Positions 34,970-43,395 of a stretch of 51,812 nucleotides of DNA are shown here, one piece after another; the first letter of the stretch is position 1; each line of letters begins with the position of its first letter. The notes beneath the pieces were generated by a model. That model saw only the letters and a program-made list of their open reading frames with translations. It did not search any database and was not told the DNA's origin. The position numbers and the translations under genes were made by a program. Source of the stretch: Actinomadura soli (GTDB taxonomy: Bacteria > Actinomycetota > Actinomycetes > Streptosporangiales > Streptosporangiaceae); contig NZ_VCKW01000025.1 of assembly GCF_005889715.1 (NCBI RefSeq), forward strand, positions 1 to 51,812. The letters are read 5' to 3'.

Positions 34970-35734
34970 ATGTCCGACGAGGTGCTGGTCGAGCACGCCG
35001 ACGGCGTCACCGTCATCACCCTCAACCGTCCCGCCGTCCGCAACGCGGTCGACCGGGCCGTCAGCGACGGCGTCGCGGCGGCCCTGGACGAGTTCGACTC
35101 CCGTCCGGACCTCACCGTCGCCGTCGTCACCGGCGCCGGCGGGACGTTCTGCTCCGGGATGGACCTCAAGGCGTTCGTCGCAGGCGAGGACGTGAGCCAT
35201 CCGGAGCGCGGCTTCGCGGGGATCGCCGAGCGGCCGCCGCGCAAGCCGGTGATCGCGGCGGTCGAGGGCTACGCGCTGGCCGGGGGCTGCGAGATCGCGC
35301 TCGCCTGCGACCTGATCGTCGCCGCCGAGGACGCCAGCTTCGGGCTGCCGGAGGTGAAGCGGAGCCTGGTCGCGGGCGCGGGCGGCCTGCTGCGCCTGCC
35401 CCGCCGCATCCCGCCGGGCATCGCTATGGAGCTGGCGCTGACCGGCGGGTTCCTCACCGCCGCCGACGCCCACCGGCACGGCCTGGTCAACCGGCTGACC
35501 GCCCCCGGCGAGGCCCTCGCGGCGGCCCGCGCGCTGGCGGCGGAGATCGCCGCCAACGGGCCCCTCGCGGTGGCCGCCACGAAGGAGATCATCGTCTCGT
35601 CCGCCGACTGGAGCACCGGCGAGGCGTTCGCCCGGCAGCAGGCGATCATGGACCCGGTGTTCACCTCCGAGGACGCCCGCGAGGGCGCCGTCGCGTTCGC
35701 CGAGAAGCGCCCGCCGAAGTGGCGGGGCCGCTGA
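34970..35734 (+). CDS. Enoyl-CoA hydratase/isomerase (crotonase family)
   Basis: This 254-residue crotonase has the oxyanion-hole segments FCSGMDLKAF and GYALAGGCEIALACD and the SFGLPEVKRSL region. It should act on an unsaturated acyl-CoA. The second catalytic Glu position lies in GLPEVKRSL, where one Glu is kept. The ATG follows GGAG. It is intact while flanking CaiB, acyl-CoA synthetase and amidohydrolase genes are broken, so its pathway context has partly decayed. Confidence 0.87.
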   Translation: MSDEVLVEHADGVTVITLNRPAVRNAVDRAVSDGVAAALDEFDSRPDLTVAVVTGAGGTFCSGMDLKAFVAGEDVSHPERGFAGIAERPPRKPVIAAVEGYALAGGCEIALACDLIVAAEDASFGLPEVKRSLVAGAGGLLRLPRRIPPGIAMELALTGGFLTAADAHRHGLVNRLTAPGEALAAARALAAEIAANGPLAVAATKEIIVSSADWSTGEAFARQQAIMDPVFTSEDAREGAVAFAEKRPPKWRGR

Positions 35735-35791
35735 GCCACCGAGGAGCGGAAGTCCGGGCCGGACGTCCACGTCCGGCCCGACCTCCCCTGC

Positions 35792-36058
35792 CTATCGCCG
35801 TCCCAGGCCGGACGCCTCGAAGCCGTAGACGCGCTCGGCGCTGGCGATCCGGAGCTTGTACTGGACGTCCTCCGGGAGACCGGCGATCCGCGCGTCGATG
35901 GCCTTGCGGACGTCGGGCCAGATCGAGTCGCCGTGCGGGTAGTCCACCTCGCACATCACCGCGTCCCCGCCAAGCTCCTCGATGAACCGGACGCCCACCG
36001 GACAACTTGGACACATCCTGAGGCCGCCCTGGGCATAGGCCCAATCCCACTTGCCCAT
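35792..36058 (-). pseudogene. Amidohydrolase (PF04909-type) C-terminal remnant
   Basis: The C-terminal 65 or so residues (VGVRFIEELGGDAV, CEVDYPHGDSIWPD, IASAERVYGF) match the end of amidohydrolase-2 enzymes, where EVDYPH carries a late metal ligand. The N-terminal barrel is missing, and an unrelated short segment with CPSC precedes the match. It may still be translated from an ATG near 36058 but would lack most of the active site. Confidence 0.6.
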
Positions 36059-36189
36059 TGCGCGGAGGCTATGCCCCGGCACCCGGAGTGATGGCGGCGA
36101 GATCCGGACGCGGCAAGGCCCCGCCGACCGGGGGCACGGTCGGCGGGACCTTGGTCTGGAGGGCCGCCCCGGTGCGGGGGCCTATCCGG

Positions 36190-36663
36190 TCAGCCCCACT
36201 GGCCGGGCTCGTAGTCACCGGCGGGCTGCTGGACGATCACGTTCATCCGGTTCCAGGCGTTGATGAGCGCTATCTCGGACACAAGGGCGGCGAGCTGGTC
36301 GTCGTCGTAGTGCTTGGCGGCGTTCGCCCAGACCTCGTCCGGCACACCACCGGCGGCGTCGGCGATGCGGGTGCCCTGCTCGGTCAGCTCCAGGGCGGCG
36401 CGCTCGGCCTCGCTGAAGACCTTGGCCTCCCGCCAGGCCGCGATCATGTTCAGGCGCGCCGAGGTCTCCCCCGCGTGCGCGGCGTCCTTGGTGTGCATGT
36501 CGACGCAGACTCCGCAGCCGTTGATCTGGCTGGCCCGGATGTGCACCAGTTCCCGCGTCGCGTGCGGCAGCGTCGTCGCGCCCAGAGCCTTGCCCGCCGC
36601 CTGGACGTACTTCATGAACTTGGCCGTGGTGGCGTTGCCGTAGTAGTCGAAACGAGCGTCCAT
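36190..36663 (-). CDS. AhpD-like carboxymuconolactone decarboxylase family protein
   Basis: This 157-residue protein has the AhpD-type redox motif CGVCVDMH (about residues 50-57) in an otherwise all-helical CMD fold (ELVHIRASQINGCGVC, then MHTKDA). It is a probable peroxidase-like or alkylhydroperoxidase. The second of two adjacent ATGs fits the AAGGAG site better. It stands alone upstream of the amidohydrolase remnant on the minus strand. The upstream gap (36664-36841) shows no other gene. Confidence 0.82.
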   Translation of the reverse strand: MDARFDYYGNATTAKFMKYVQAAGKALGATTLPHATRELVHIRASQINGCGVCVDMHTKDAAHAGETSARLNMIAAWREAKVFSEAERAALELTEQGTRIADAAGGVPDEVWANAAKHYDDDQLAALVSEIALINAWNRMNVIVQQPAGDYEPGQWG

Positions 36664-36841
36664 CATGATCTCCTTGCCGTGTCAGCCGGTACATAAAGAC
36701 CGACGAGACGGCCCGGCGAGATGTGACGTCCGTACGGATGTGATGCGCTTCTCACCGCTGCACGGGGATCTCAGGCACCGGGTGGAAGGCGGGGACCGCC
36801 GCAGCCTTGGCGGCCCTCTCCCGTTGAGGCGCGTTCCCGGG

Positions 36842-37528
36842 TCAGCCCCGGATGAAGACGCGGTGGATCTTGACGGGCTCGGCGGGCTCGCCGTCCTGGG
36901 GGCCGTTCGGGCCGGGGGTGATCCCGCCCTTCACGATCCGGTCGAGGACCGGCAGGCCCCAGGTGACCTTGCCCAGGACCGTGTACGCGGGCGGGATCTC
37001 GGCCCGGGAGTGGACGAGGAAGAACTGGCTGCCGTTGGTGTCCGGGCCCCAGTTGCCCATGGCGACCGTCCCGCGCGGGTAGGTCTCCTTGCCCGTGAGC
37101 TCGTCGTCGAACCTGTAGCCGGGGCCGCCCTCCTCCGCCCGGTAGATGTCACCGCACTGCAGGACGCCGAGCCGCGCCGAGTTGGTCAGCCGCCAGCATC
37201 GCGTGTCGTTGTAGAACTTCTGCCGGGACAGGCTCACGAAGCTGTGCACGGCGCAGGGGGCGTTCCCCCGGTCCATCCTGATGGCGACGACGCCGAAGTT
37301 GGTGACCAGGACGACGTCGACCTTGCCGTGGGCGCGGGCCTTGGAGCGGGGAGGGCGCACCGGCTTCGCGGGCGGGTTGTCGGGCGTGGGGGTGTACACG
37401 CACTTGACCGTGTGCCCGCCACCTGCGGGCGCTGCGGGAGCCGCGGGCGACGCCTGCGCGGCTCCTGCGGGAAGGAGTGCGGCGGCCAGGGCGGCGGCCA
37501 GCGTGAGGACGGTCCGGCGCGGCTTCAT
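36842..37528 (-). CDS. Secreted cyclophilin-type peptidyl-prolyl isomerase
   Basis: This 228-residue protein has a signal peptide (residues 1-27, LPAGAAQA) and an Ala/Pro-rich linker. A cyclophilin domain follows, with FYNDTRCWRL, LQCGDI, MGNWGPDTNGSQFFLVHS and YTVLGKV. It should catalyse proline isomerisation outside the membrane. The first domain motif (usually FHR or similar) reads WRLTN, so activity could be altered. It lies 77 bases after the end of the CHAT operon on the same strand but is probably a separate unit. Confidence 0.87.
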   Translation of the reverse strand: MKPRRTVLTLAAALAAALLPAGAAQASPAAPAAPAGGGHTVKCVYTPTPDNPPAKPVRPPRSKARAHGKVDVVLVTNFGVVAIRMDRGNAPCAVHSFVSLSRQKFYNDTRCWRLTNSARLGVLQCGDIYRAEEGGPGYRFDDELTGKETYPRGTVAMGNWGPDTNGSQFFLVHSRAEIPPAYTVLGKVTWGLPVLDRIVKGGITPGPNGPQDGEPAEPVKIHRVFIRG

Positions 37529-37605
37529 AACGCCCCAACGTAGTGATCATCGAGGGGCCGGGATAGTGGCAAATCCCGACGAACCCGCCCCGTGGCCGCG
37601 TGAGG

Positions 37606-40600
37606 TCACCGGCCCTGGCAGGTGAAGGCGGCCCAGGCGGCGGGGGCGGCCAGGTCCGTCAGGGCCATCTCGTCGGCGAGCTTCGGGTCGGCGCCCGCCG
37701 GGAGCCGCCGCGCGGGGTCGAGCATCCAGAGCTGGGCGGCGCGCAGGGCCCGCGCCGGATCGTCGTAGCCGGAGTTCAGGTAGTGGTGGAACACCGCCAT
37801 GAGCAGGGCCGTGGGCACGTCGTCGACCGGCCAGCGGGCGCCGACCGCGCCGGACGCCCCGGCCGCGAGGAACGCCGCCGCCAGCGTCAGCGCCTCGTCG
37901 TGGTCGGTGGCCGTCAGGTCGCTGCCGCACGCGGCGAGGACGACGAGCCCGCCCGGGGAGCCGGGCGGGCGGGCCCGAGCGCGTTCGAGCACCTCGCTCA
38001 TGCTCAGCTCCTCGCCGCGCAGCAGCGCGAGGGCGGCGTCGACGGGACGGGGAGCCGGATGGGCGTGGCAGCCGAGATGCAGCAGCGACGCGCCGGCGGA
38101 ACCGTGCCGGGGCAGGAGCCCGCTGACGTTGTCCTTGGTCGCGTCCGGTGATCGCGGGCCGCCGCGTCCGCGCCTGCGCCCGCCGAGCAGGACGCCGTCC
38201 GGGTAGTGGCGCCGATGGATCTCCTCGATCTCCTTCGACGCCCAGTAGAGCGCGCTGCCCCCGACCCGGACGAGGGCGGGCGCGTCGCGGCGGGGCAGGC
38301 GGCCGCGGGCGCACGCGTCCGCGAACTGCCTGGCCGAGCCCGCGTAGGAGATGACCGCGTCCTGGCACGCGTACCGCCACCGGCCATCGGCCACCCGCCG
38401 CCGCGCCGCGTGCCACGGCACCTGCCCGAGGCCGCCGACCGGGACGAGGACGACCCGCCCCGGACGCCCGGCGGGCATGGCGGCCAGGATCTCCTCCATC
38501 GCCGCCTCCCACGCCCAGTCGCACAGGTCACCGAGCGCGTGCGTCCACCTCCGGCGGACCCGCTTCTCCTTCGCCGGGTCGGCCTGGACGAGGTCGCGCT
38601 GCGCCGCCCCGAAGGCGTCCACCCTGCTGTCCGGACCGGCGGTCAGGCGCGGCAGCGTGATCTCCCGGCTGGCCCCGGAGGCGTCCACGACGACGGCCGT
38701 GCCGGGGCCGTGCGGGTCGCGCGCCAGCAGGTACACCAGCGCGTCCGCGCCCGCGGTCGTCAGCGCTGCGGCGATCTCCGGGACGGACGGCGGCGCGAGC
38801 AGGCCCCGCTCCACCTCGGTGCCCTCGATCGCGGCCAGCACGCGGTGCCGCAGATCGCTCGGCTCCCTGGACTCGGGCAGCCGCGCCAGGACCTCCGCCA
38901 CGTCCGGCGTCCCGGCGGCGCCCGGCCGCAGATTCCACGGAGCCGGGTCGGTCGCGGTTTGCGGCGCGTCCTCCCACTCCCCGGCGAGGTCGGTCAGGCC
39001 CGCCCGGCGGAGCATCTCCGGCACGCCGGAATCGGTGGTGGCCGCGTGGAGAACCGTCGCGCGGCCGCGCTCCAGTGCTTCGACGGCCGCCTCGGTGATC
39101 CCCTCGCCGAGAGCCCAGCGGGCCACCTCCACGGCCTCCGCCGCGACGGAGAAGGCCATCTCGAAGGCGCGCTCAGGGCCGTCCTGGAGCAGCACGGCGG
39201 TGGCACGCTCCCCCAGCGCCTCAAGCCCCAGCCGGACGGCGCGCCGCCGGTCCTTCAGCGTCCGATCGTTGCGCTGGTGGTAGGCGCGGGCCAGGTTGCT
39301 GAGGGTCTCGACCGGAGCGAAGGCGAGCGCGACGCCGGACATGGCCCCGCGCGACGCCTCCAGCCGGTCGATCCCGTTGCTGAGATCGGCCCGCTCCCCG
39401 GTCAGCTCGTGGCGGAGGATCAGTCCCATCCCGAGCATGCCGAGGACGCCGGCGTACGCCGGTTCCCAGCGGCGGCCCGGCGGAAGCGCCTGGACGAGCC
39501 CGTACGCGTCGCTCACCACTGAGAGGCCCTCGTCGAGCATCCGCAGGTTCCGCGCGGAGAACCCCGCACCCACCTTGATGTTGCCGGTCAGCGCCAGCTG
39601 GAGCGGATAGCCCGTGTTGTCGGTGTCGGCCCTCTTCAGCGAGGCGGTCAGCATCTCGGCCACGGCCGCCGTCTCTCCCGGGTCGCCGCCCGTCCACTGT
39701 GCGTCCAGCATCCCGCCGGGCCCGACGCGGGCGCGGAAGAAGCGCGCGAACGCCAGGTCCTCCGTGACGTCGGTACGCGCGGACAGGGCCTCCAGACGCT
39801 CGATCACCTGGTCGAGCACCGCGCGGGTCAGCTGCCTCGGATTCCTGAACACGGGTGAGACCGCGAGGCGGCGCTCGCTCATCAGCACCTCGTCGCTGGA
39901 CGTGTCGCCGCTCTCCCGCCCGGCCCGCACGACGAGCTCGGCGTAGTGGTCCGCCGCGTCCAGGAACTCCAGGCCGCCCTCGGCGTCGTGGCGCTGGCCG
40001 TACAGCGACGACAGCCCGTTCAGGATGGTGATCCGGAGCCGGTGCCCCTCGGGGACGAGGGCCGCGGCGCGCTTGAGCCGTTCGGCGACCCTGTCCAGCC
40101 GCCGCGTGTCCCCGCCGAGGTATGCCTCGACCTGGTCCACGCGCGCGAGGAGGTAGTGGTTGACCGCCTCGTTCTCCGGGCCGGCGGCCGGGCGGTCGAC
40201 GGCCTCGCGCAGGAGCCGGCGCACCCGCTCGAACCGTTCCGGGGAGTGGTCGAACTTCGCCTGCCCCATCAGCACCCGGCCGAGGTGCGTCAGCGTCTGG
40301 ACGCGGGACGGGTGGCCGTCCGGCATCTGCCGCAGGACGCGTTCCAGCAGCGCGACCACCGCCTCGCGCCGCTCGGCCGGGCCCGGCTCGTCGGCCCAGG
40401 CGCCGCCGAGCGACTCGCCGAGCATGCCGAGCAGCGCCGGACGGAGCCGGTGGTCGGCACCGAGTTCCTCGGCGGCCCGCGCGAAGGTCTCGACCGCCTG
40501 TTCCTCGTCTTCGGGCCGTCCGGACCGGTCGGCCCGAAGGGACATCCGCTGCGCGAGCAGTCCCAGGCGCATGCCGCGCTCCGGGTCGTCCTCCCTGGAC

Positions 40601-42039
40601 TCCCGGAAGGCGGCCTCGCTGTCCCGGACGGCCCGTTCGACGTCCTCTTCCGTCGGCCCGCCGGAACGCAGGTAGAGCGTCGCGTACGCCCGCAGTTCCA
40701 GGACGTCCTCCGGGGGCACGGCACCGCGTTCCGGGGAGATCAGATCCAGGTTGGCGAGTGCGCGCCGGGCGTCCTCGGGACGCGGCCCGGACTCCGGCGC
40801 GGAACCGAACGCGGCCATTCTCCGGTGGACGTCGTAGTCGTACGCGCCGAGACTCCGCAGCAGCCCGGACGGCATGGGTTCGATGACGAGCACGCGGGCG
40901 ATGTTGAATCTGCAGACGTCCGCGAAGGCGGGGTCGGTGCCGGGAGAGGCCGCCAGCGCCTCGAGTTCGGCGAGCGCCGCCACGCGGTCGCCGGCCTCGC
41001 CGCCGAGGGCCAGGAACCGCATGGCCAGCGTCATCCCGAGCTGGAACCAGGCCCAGGCCCGGAACGGATGCTCGGGGTGCAGCGCGTCCCTGGCGCCGGT
41101 CAGCAGGCGGATCGTCTCGTCGGCGCGTTCCCGGGTCTCTTCGAGGGCGCCTCCGTCTCGCTCGATGTCGGCTCCGACCCAGGACGAGAGCGCCAGGCCC
41201 AGCACCGCCGCCAGCTCGTCGGGCGGCGGATCCGGGACCGGCGGCATCGCCAGCGCGCGCCGCAGGCAGGCGACCGCGTCCGCCAGCTCGGCGCGAGGGT
41301 CTTCCGCGCGCAGCGCGGAGTGCCGCAGACGGCCCCATCCGAGCAGGAAGAGGACGAGGACCCGATCGGGCTCCGCCTCGTCCGGCAGCACCGCGAAAGC
41401 GCGCTCCGCGTAGCCGATCGCGGCCGTGTAGTCGGCGGCGTCCATCGTCTCGTCGGCCCGGTCGATGAGCAGCTCGGCGAGCCGCTGGACGTTCACCAGC
41501 ACGTCGCGCCTCTTGGTGAGCAACAGCGCGTCGAGCGCCGTGCGGGACCACCGGATCGCCTCGTCGCGGTCGTCTTCGGCGTCGAGGATCTCGAAGCGGT
41601 CCGCGAGCGCGTCGGCGAGGTCGGCCGCCGCGAGCGGATCCGGTTCCGGGCCCTCGGTCGCCAGGACCAGCATGCCGATCGCCGCGTGGAGATCGCCTTC
41701 GTCGCGGCGGAGCAGCCGGAAGCGGGTGTGGAGCATGTCGCCGCAGGACGCGGCGATCATCCGGCGGTCCTCCTCGTCCGCGACCTCCAGGGCGGCGCGC
41801 ATGGCCCCGATCGCTTCGTCCAGGTCGTCCAGCGCCTTCATGCCGGCGTCGTCGTCGACGGGCGCGGCGTCCAGGGCCCGCCAGAACCGGTGGAAGAGCG
41901 CGTCGCCGAGGTCTTCCAGGGCGGCCGTCTCGCGCAGCAGCTCGATCGCCTCGTCCAGGGCGTCCGCGTCGCCGTCGAGCGCCTGGACGAACAGGCGCCT
42001 GCCCAGCTCGGCGGGGCCGGGGTCAGGGGCGCCGGTCAT
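37606..42039 (-). CDS. Helical-repeat (TPR-like) CHAT protease, copy 1
   Basis: This 1477-residue protein has about 1050 residues of tandem helical hairpins (TPR-like; recurrent LPxxHPxR and LGRVLMxxA blocks) and a C-terminal caspase-like CHAT domain. The His is in LHLGCHAHP (H1325) and the Cys in VLAACGSDLT (C1371), so the dyad is complete. The C-terminus WAAFTCQGR is shared with the paralogue at 45047-49084. The ATG overlaps the RES toxin stop by 17 bases. As the last gene of a conflict-type operon it is a likely proteolytic effector. Its substrate is unknown; the adjacent antitoxin or Hsp70 are candidates by inference. Confidence 0.88.
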   Translation of the reverse strand: MTGAPDPGPAELGRRLFVQALDGDADALDEAIELLRETAALEDLGDALFHRFWRALDAAPVDDDAGMKALDDLDEAIGAMRAALEVADEEDRRMIAASCGDMLHTRFRLLRRDEGDLHAAIGMLVLATEGPEPDPLAAADLADALADRFEILDAEDDRDEAIRWSRTALDALLLTKRRDVLVNVQRLAELLIDRADETMDAADYTAAIGYAERAFAVLPDEAEPDRVLVLFLLGWGRLRHSALRAEDPRAELADAVACLRRALAMPPVPDPPPDELAAVLGLALSSWVGADIERDGGALEETRERADETIRLLTGARDALHPEHPFRAWAWFQLGMTLAMRFLALGGEAGDRVAALAELEALAASPGTDPAFADVCRFNIARVLVIEPMPSGLLRSLGAYDYDVHRRMAAFGSAPESGPRPEDARRALANLDLISPERGAVPPEDVLELRAYATLYLRSGGPTEEDVERAVRDSEAAFRESREDDPERGMRLGLLAQRMSLRADRSGRPEDEEQAVETFARAAEELGADHRLRPALLGMLGESLGGAWADEPGPAERREAVVALLERVLRQMPDGHPSRVQTLTHLGRVLMGQAKFDHSPERFERVRRLLREAVDRPAAGPENEAVNHYLLARVDQVEAYLGGDTRRLDRVAERLKRAAALVPEGHRLRITILNGLSSLYGQRHDAEGGLEFLDAADHYAELVVRAGRESGDTSSDEVLMSERRLAVSPVFRNPRQLTRAVLDQVIERLEALSARTDVTEDLAFARFFRARVGPGGMLDAQWTGGDPGETAAVAEMLTASLKRADTDNTGYPLQLALTGNIKVGAGFSARNLRMLDEGLSVVSDAYGLVQALPPGRRWEPAYAGVLGMLGMGLILRHELTGERADLSNGIDRLEASRGAMSGVALAFAPVETLSNLARAYHQRNDRTLKDRRRAVRLGLEALGERATAVLLQDGPERAFEMAFSVAAEAVEVARWALGEGITEAAVEALERGRATVLHAATTDSGVPEMLRRAGLTDLAGEWEDAPQTATDPAPWNLRPGAAGTPDVAEVLARLPESREPSDLRHRVLAAIEGTEVERGLLAPPSVPEIAAALTTAGADALVYLLARDPHGPGTAVVVDASGASREITLPRLTAGPDSRVDAFGAAQRDLVQADPAKEKRVRRRWTHALGDLCDWAWEAAMEEILAAMPAGRPGRVVLVPVGGLGQVPWHAARRRVADGRWRYACQDAVISYAGSARQFADACARGRLPRRDAPALVRVGGSALYWASKEIEEIHRRHYPDGVLLGGRRRGRGGPRSPDATKDNVSGLLPRHGSAGASLLHLGCHAHPAPRPVDAALALLRGEELSMSEVLERARARPPGSPGGLVVLAACGSDLTATDHDEALTLAAAFLAAGASGAVGARWPVDDVPTALLMAVFHHYLNSGYDDPARALRAAQLWMLDPARRLPAGADPKLADEMALTDLAAPAAWAAFTCQGR

Positions 42040-42691
42040 GGCGGGGCCGGGTGACGCGGGCGCGGTAGGCGGCGAGCTGCGCGTTGATCCAGGCGGCTCC
42101 TTCGAGATCGTCCAGGTCCTGTCCCGAGTGCGGGTCGGCGACGAGGCAGCCGTCCGGGCAGCGGTCCCGGAACAGCACGAGCGCGGGCCTGCTCCCCTCG
42201 CGCTTCGACGGCCAGATCAGCCCCTGCGCCGCCGGGACCTGCTCGCGGATCCAGGCCGCCCAGCGCCGGGTGGCGTGGTACTCCCCGGTCTCGGCCTGGA
42301 CGAGCCAGGTGTCCTGCGCGACGGCCGCCAGCGCCTCGCCGGAGCAGAGGTCGACCAGGTTCAGCGCGTCGGTCGTCTCCACGACGCTGGCGCGGCGGCC
42401 GTGGACGCGGGCGCGGCGGATGGTCCGGAAGCCCTTGTCGTTGAACGGGACGTCCCGCAGCAGCGTCTCGGCCAGCGCGGTCCCGGCCTCCAGCCCGGCG
42501 TAGTACGCCGGGTAGGGGGCGCGGTCGGTGCCGTCGAAGCGCCCGCCGCCGAAGTTGTCGTCGGACGGCCTCGGGTTCACCGACGTCGGGTCGTGCCTGC
42601 GGTCGTGCACCCGCCACAGCCGCTCACCGGCCTTCAGCAGGTGCATGTGGGGGGCCGGGCGGAAGAGCCGCGGGGGTTCGGCGTTCGGCAT
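42023..42691 (-). CDS. RES-domain toxin (NAD+-degrading family)
   Basis: This 222-residue protein has the RES layout: LWRVH near residue 26, GGRFDG (Arg), YYAGLEAGTALAETLLRD (Tyr and Glu) and LIWPSKREG (Ser). Members such as MbcT break down NAD+ and kill or arrest the cell. A single base separates it from the upstream antitoxin-like gene, and its end overlaps the CHAT gene. This matches antitoxin-before-toxin order. Placement inside a CHAT/Hsp70 operon is unusual and suggests the toxin is the final killer of the system. Confidence 0.85.
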   Translation of the reverse strand: MPNAEPPRLFRPAPHMHLLKAGERLWRVHDRRHDPTSVNPRPSDDNFGGGRFDGTDRAPYPAYYAGLEAGTALAETLLRDVPFNDKGFRTIRRARVHGRRASVVETTDALNLVDLCSGEALAAVAQDTWLVQAETGEYHATRRWAAWIREQVPAAQGLIWPSKREGSRPALVLFRDRCPDGCLVADPHSGQDLDDLEGAAWINAQLAAYRARVTRPRHDRRP

Positions 42692-42692
42692 C

Positions 42693-43370
42693 TCACGCGC
42701 CCCCCGTCTCGGCGCGGGCGGCGGCGATCAGCTCGTCGTCGGGCAGGTTCCCGATGAGCCGGGCGGGCGCGTCGCCGAGCCTGCCGTTGCGGCCCAGCCA
42801 CCAGTCGGCCGCGCCGAACGGGTCGTCGGACGCCGCCAGGATCCGGTTGATCTCCCGGACGATCCGCAGCGGGCTGCCGTCGGCCCCGAACTGGAAGGCG
42901 GGCCAGCGGCCGCGTCCGTCGGCGCGGTCGAGGCGGATCAGGTCGGGGTCGCCGGGGTCGAGGCCGTGCGCGCGGAGCTGGTCGGCGTCCAGCGCGGGCG
43001 CGTCCAGCAGCCACGCATCGGCCTCGCGCTCCACCTCTGCGGACGTCGGCCCCGGAGGGCGGCCGAGCCGGACCTGCAGCGGCCCGCTCAGGCCGAACCA
43101 GGCGGCCAGTTCCGTGGCCCTCCGGGCGGCGTCGGGCGCGAGCCGTTCCTCCCGCGCGCGCAGCGCCACGAGGAACGGATGGTCGCGGGGCAGGCGGGCG
43201 CGCAGCAGGTCCGCGATGTCCTCGGCGAGCTCCTCCGACGCCACCCGGTCGCCCTCCCGGGTGAACGCGTCGACGAGCGCCTGCACCTCGTCGAACTCGC
43301 CGGGCGACAGCCGCTCGCGGACGTCGTCCCACTGCTCGGCCAGCGCCGCCAGCGCGTGGCGTAGTCCCAT
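42693..43370 (-). CDS. MbcA/ParS/Xre-type antitoxin-like protein
   Basis: The C-terminal 70 residues of this 225-residue protein read RWPAFQF, EINRILA, DPFGAADWWL and DDELIAAAR. This is the toxin-binding domain pattern of antitoxins paired with RES toxins (MbcA/ParS/DUF2384-like). The first about 130 residues are helical and not recognised, and no clear HTH is seen. It starts 25 bases after the Hsp70 gene and ends one base before the RES gene. It most likely neutralises the RES enzyme. The long N-terminal region could be the part read by Hsp70 or cut by CHAT (inference). Confidence 0.78.
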   Translation of the reverse strand: MGLRHALAALAEQWDDVRERLSPGEFDEVQALVDAFTREGDRVASEELAEDIADLLRARLPRDHPFLVALRAREERLAPDAARRATELAAWFGLSGPLQVRLGRPPGPTSAEVEREADAWLLDAPALDADQLRAHGLDPGDPDLIRLDRADGRGRWPAFQFGADGSPLRIVREINRILAASDDPFGAADWWLGRNGRLGDAPARLIGNLPDDELIAAARAETGGA

Positions 43371-43395
43371 GGTTCTCCCTCGGCCCTTCAGGCGG

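Noticed and set aside
39221..42054. Long open frames on both strands inside the CHAT gene
   Set aside because: They have Arg/Gly/Pro-rich shadow composition, whereas the CHAT frame has repeats, a complete catalytic dyad and coupling to the RES gene.
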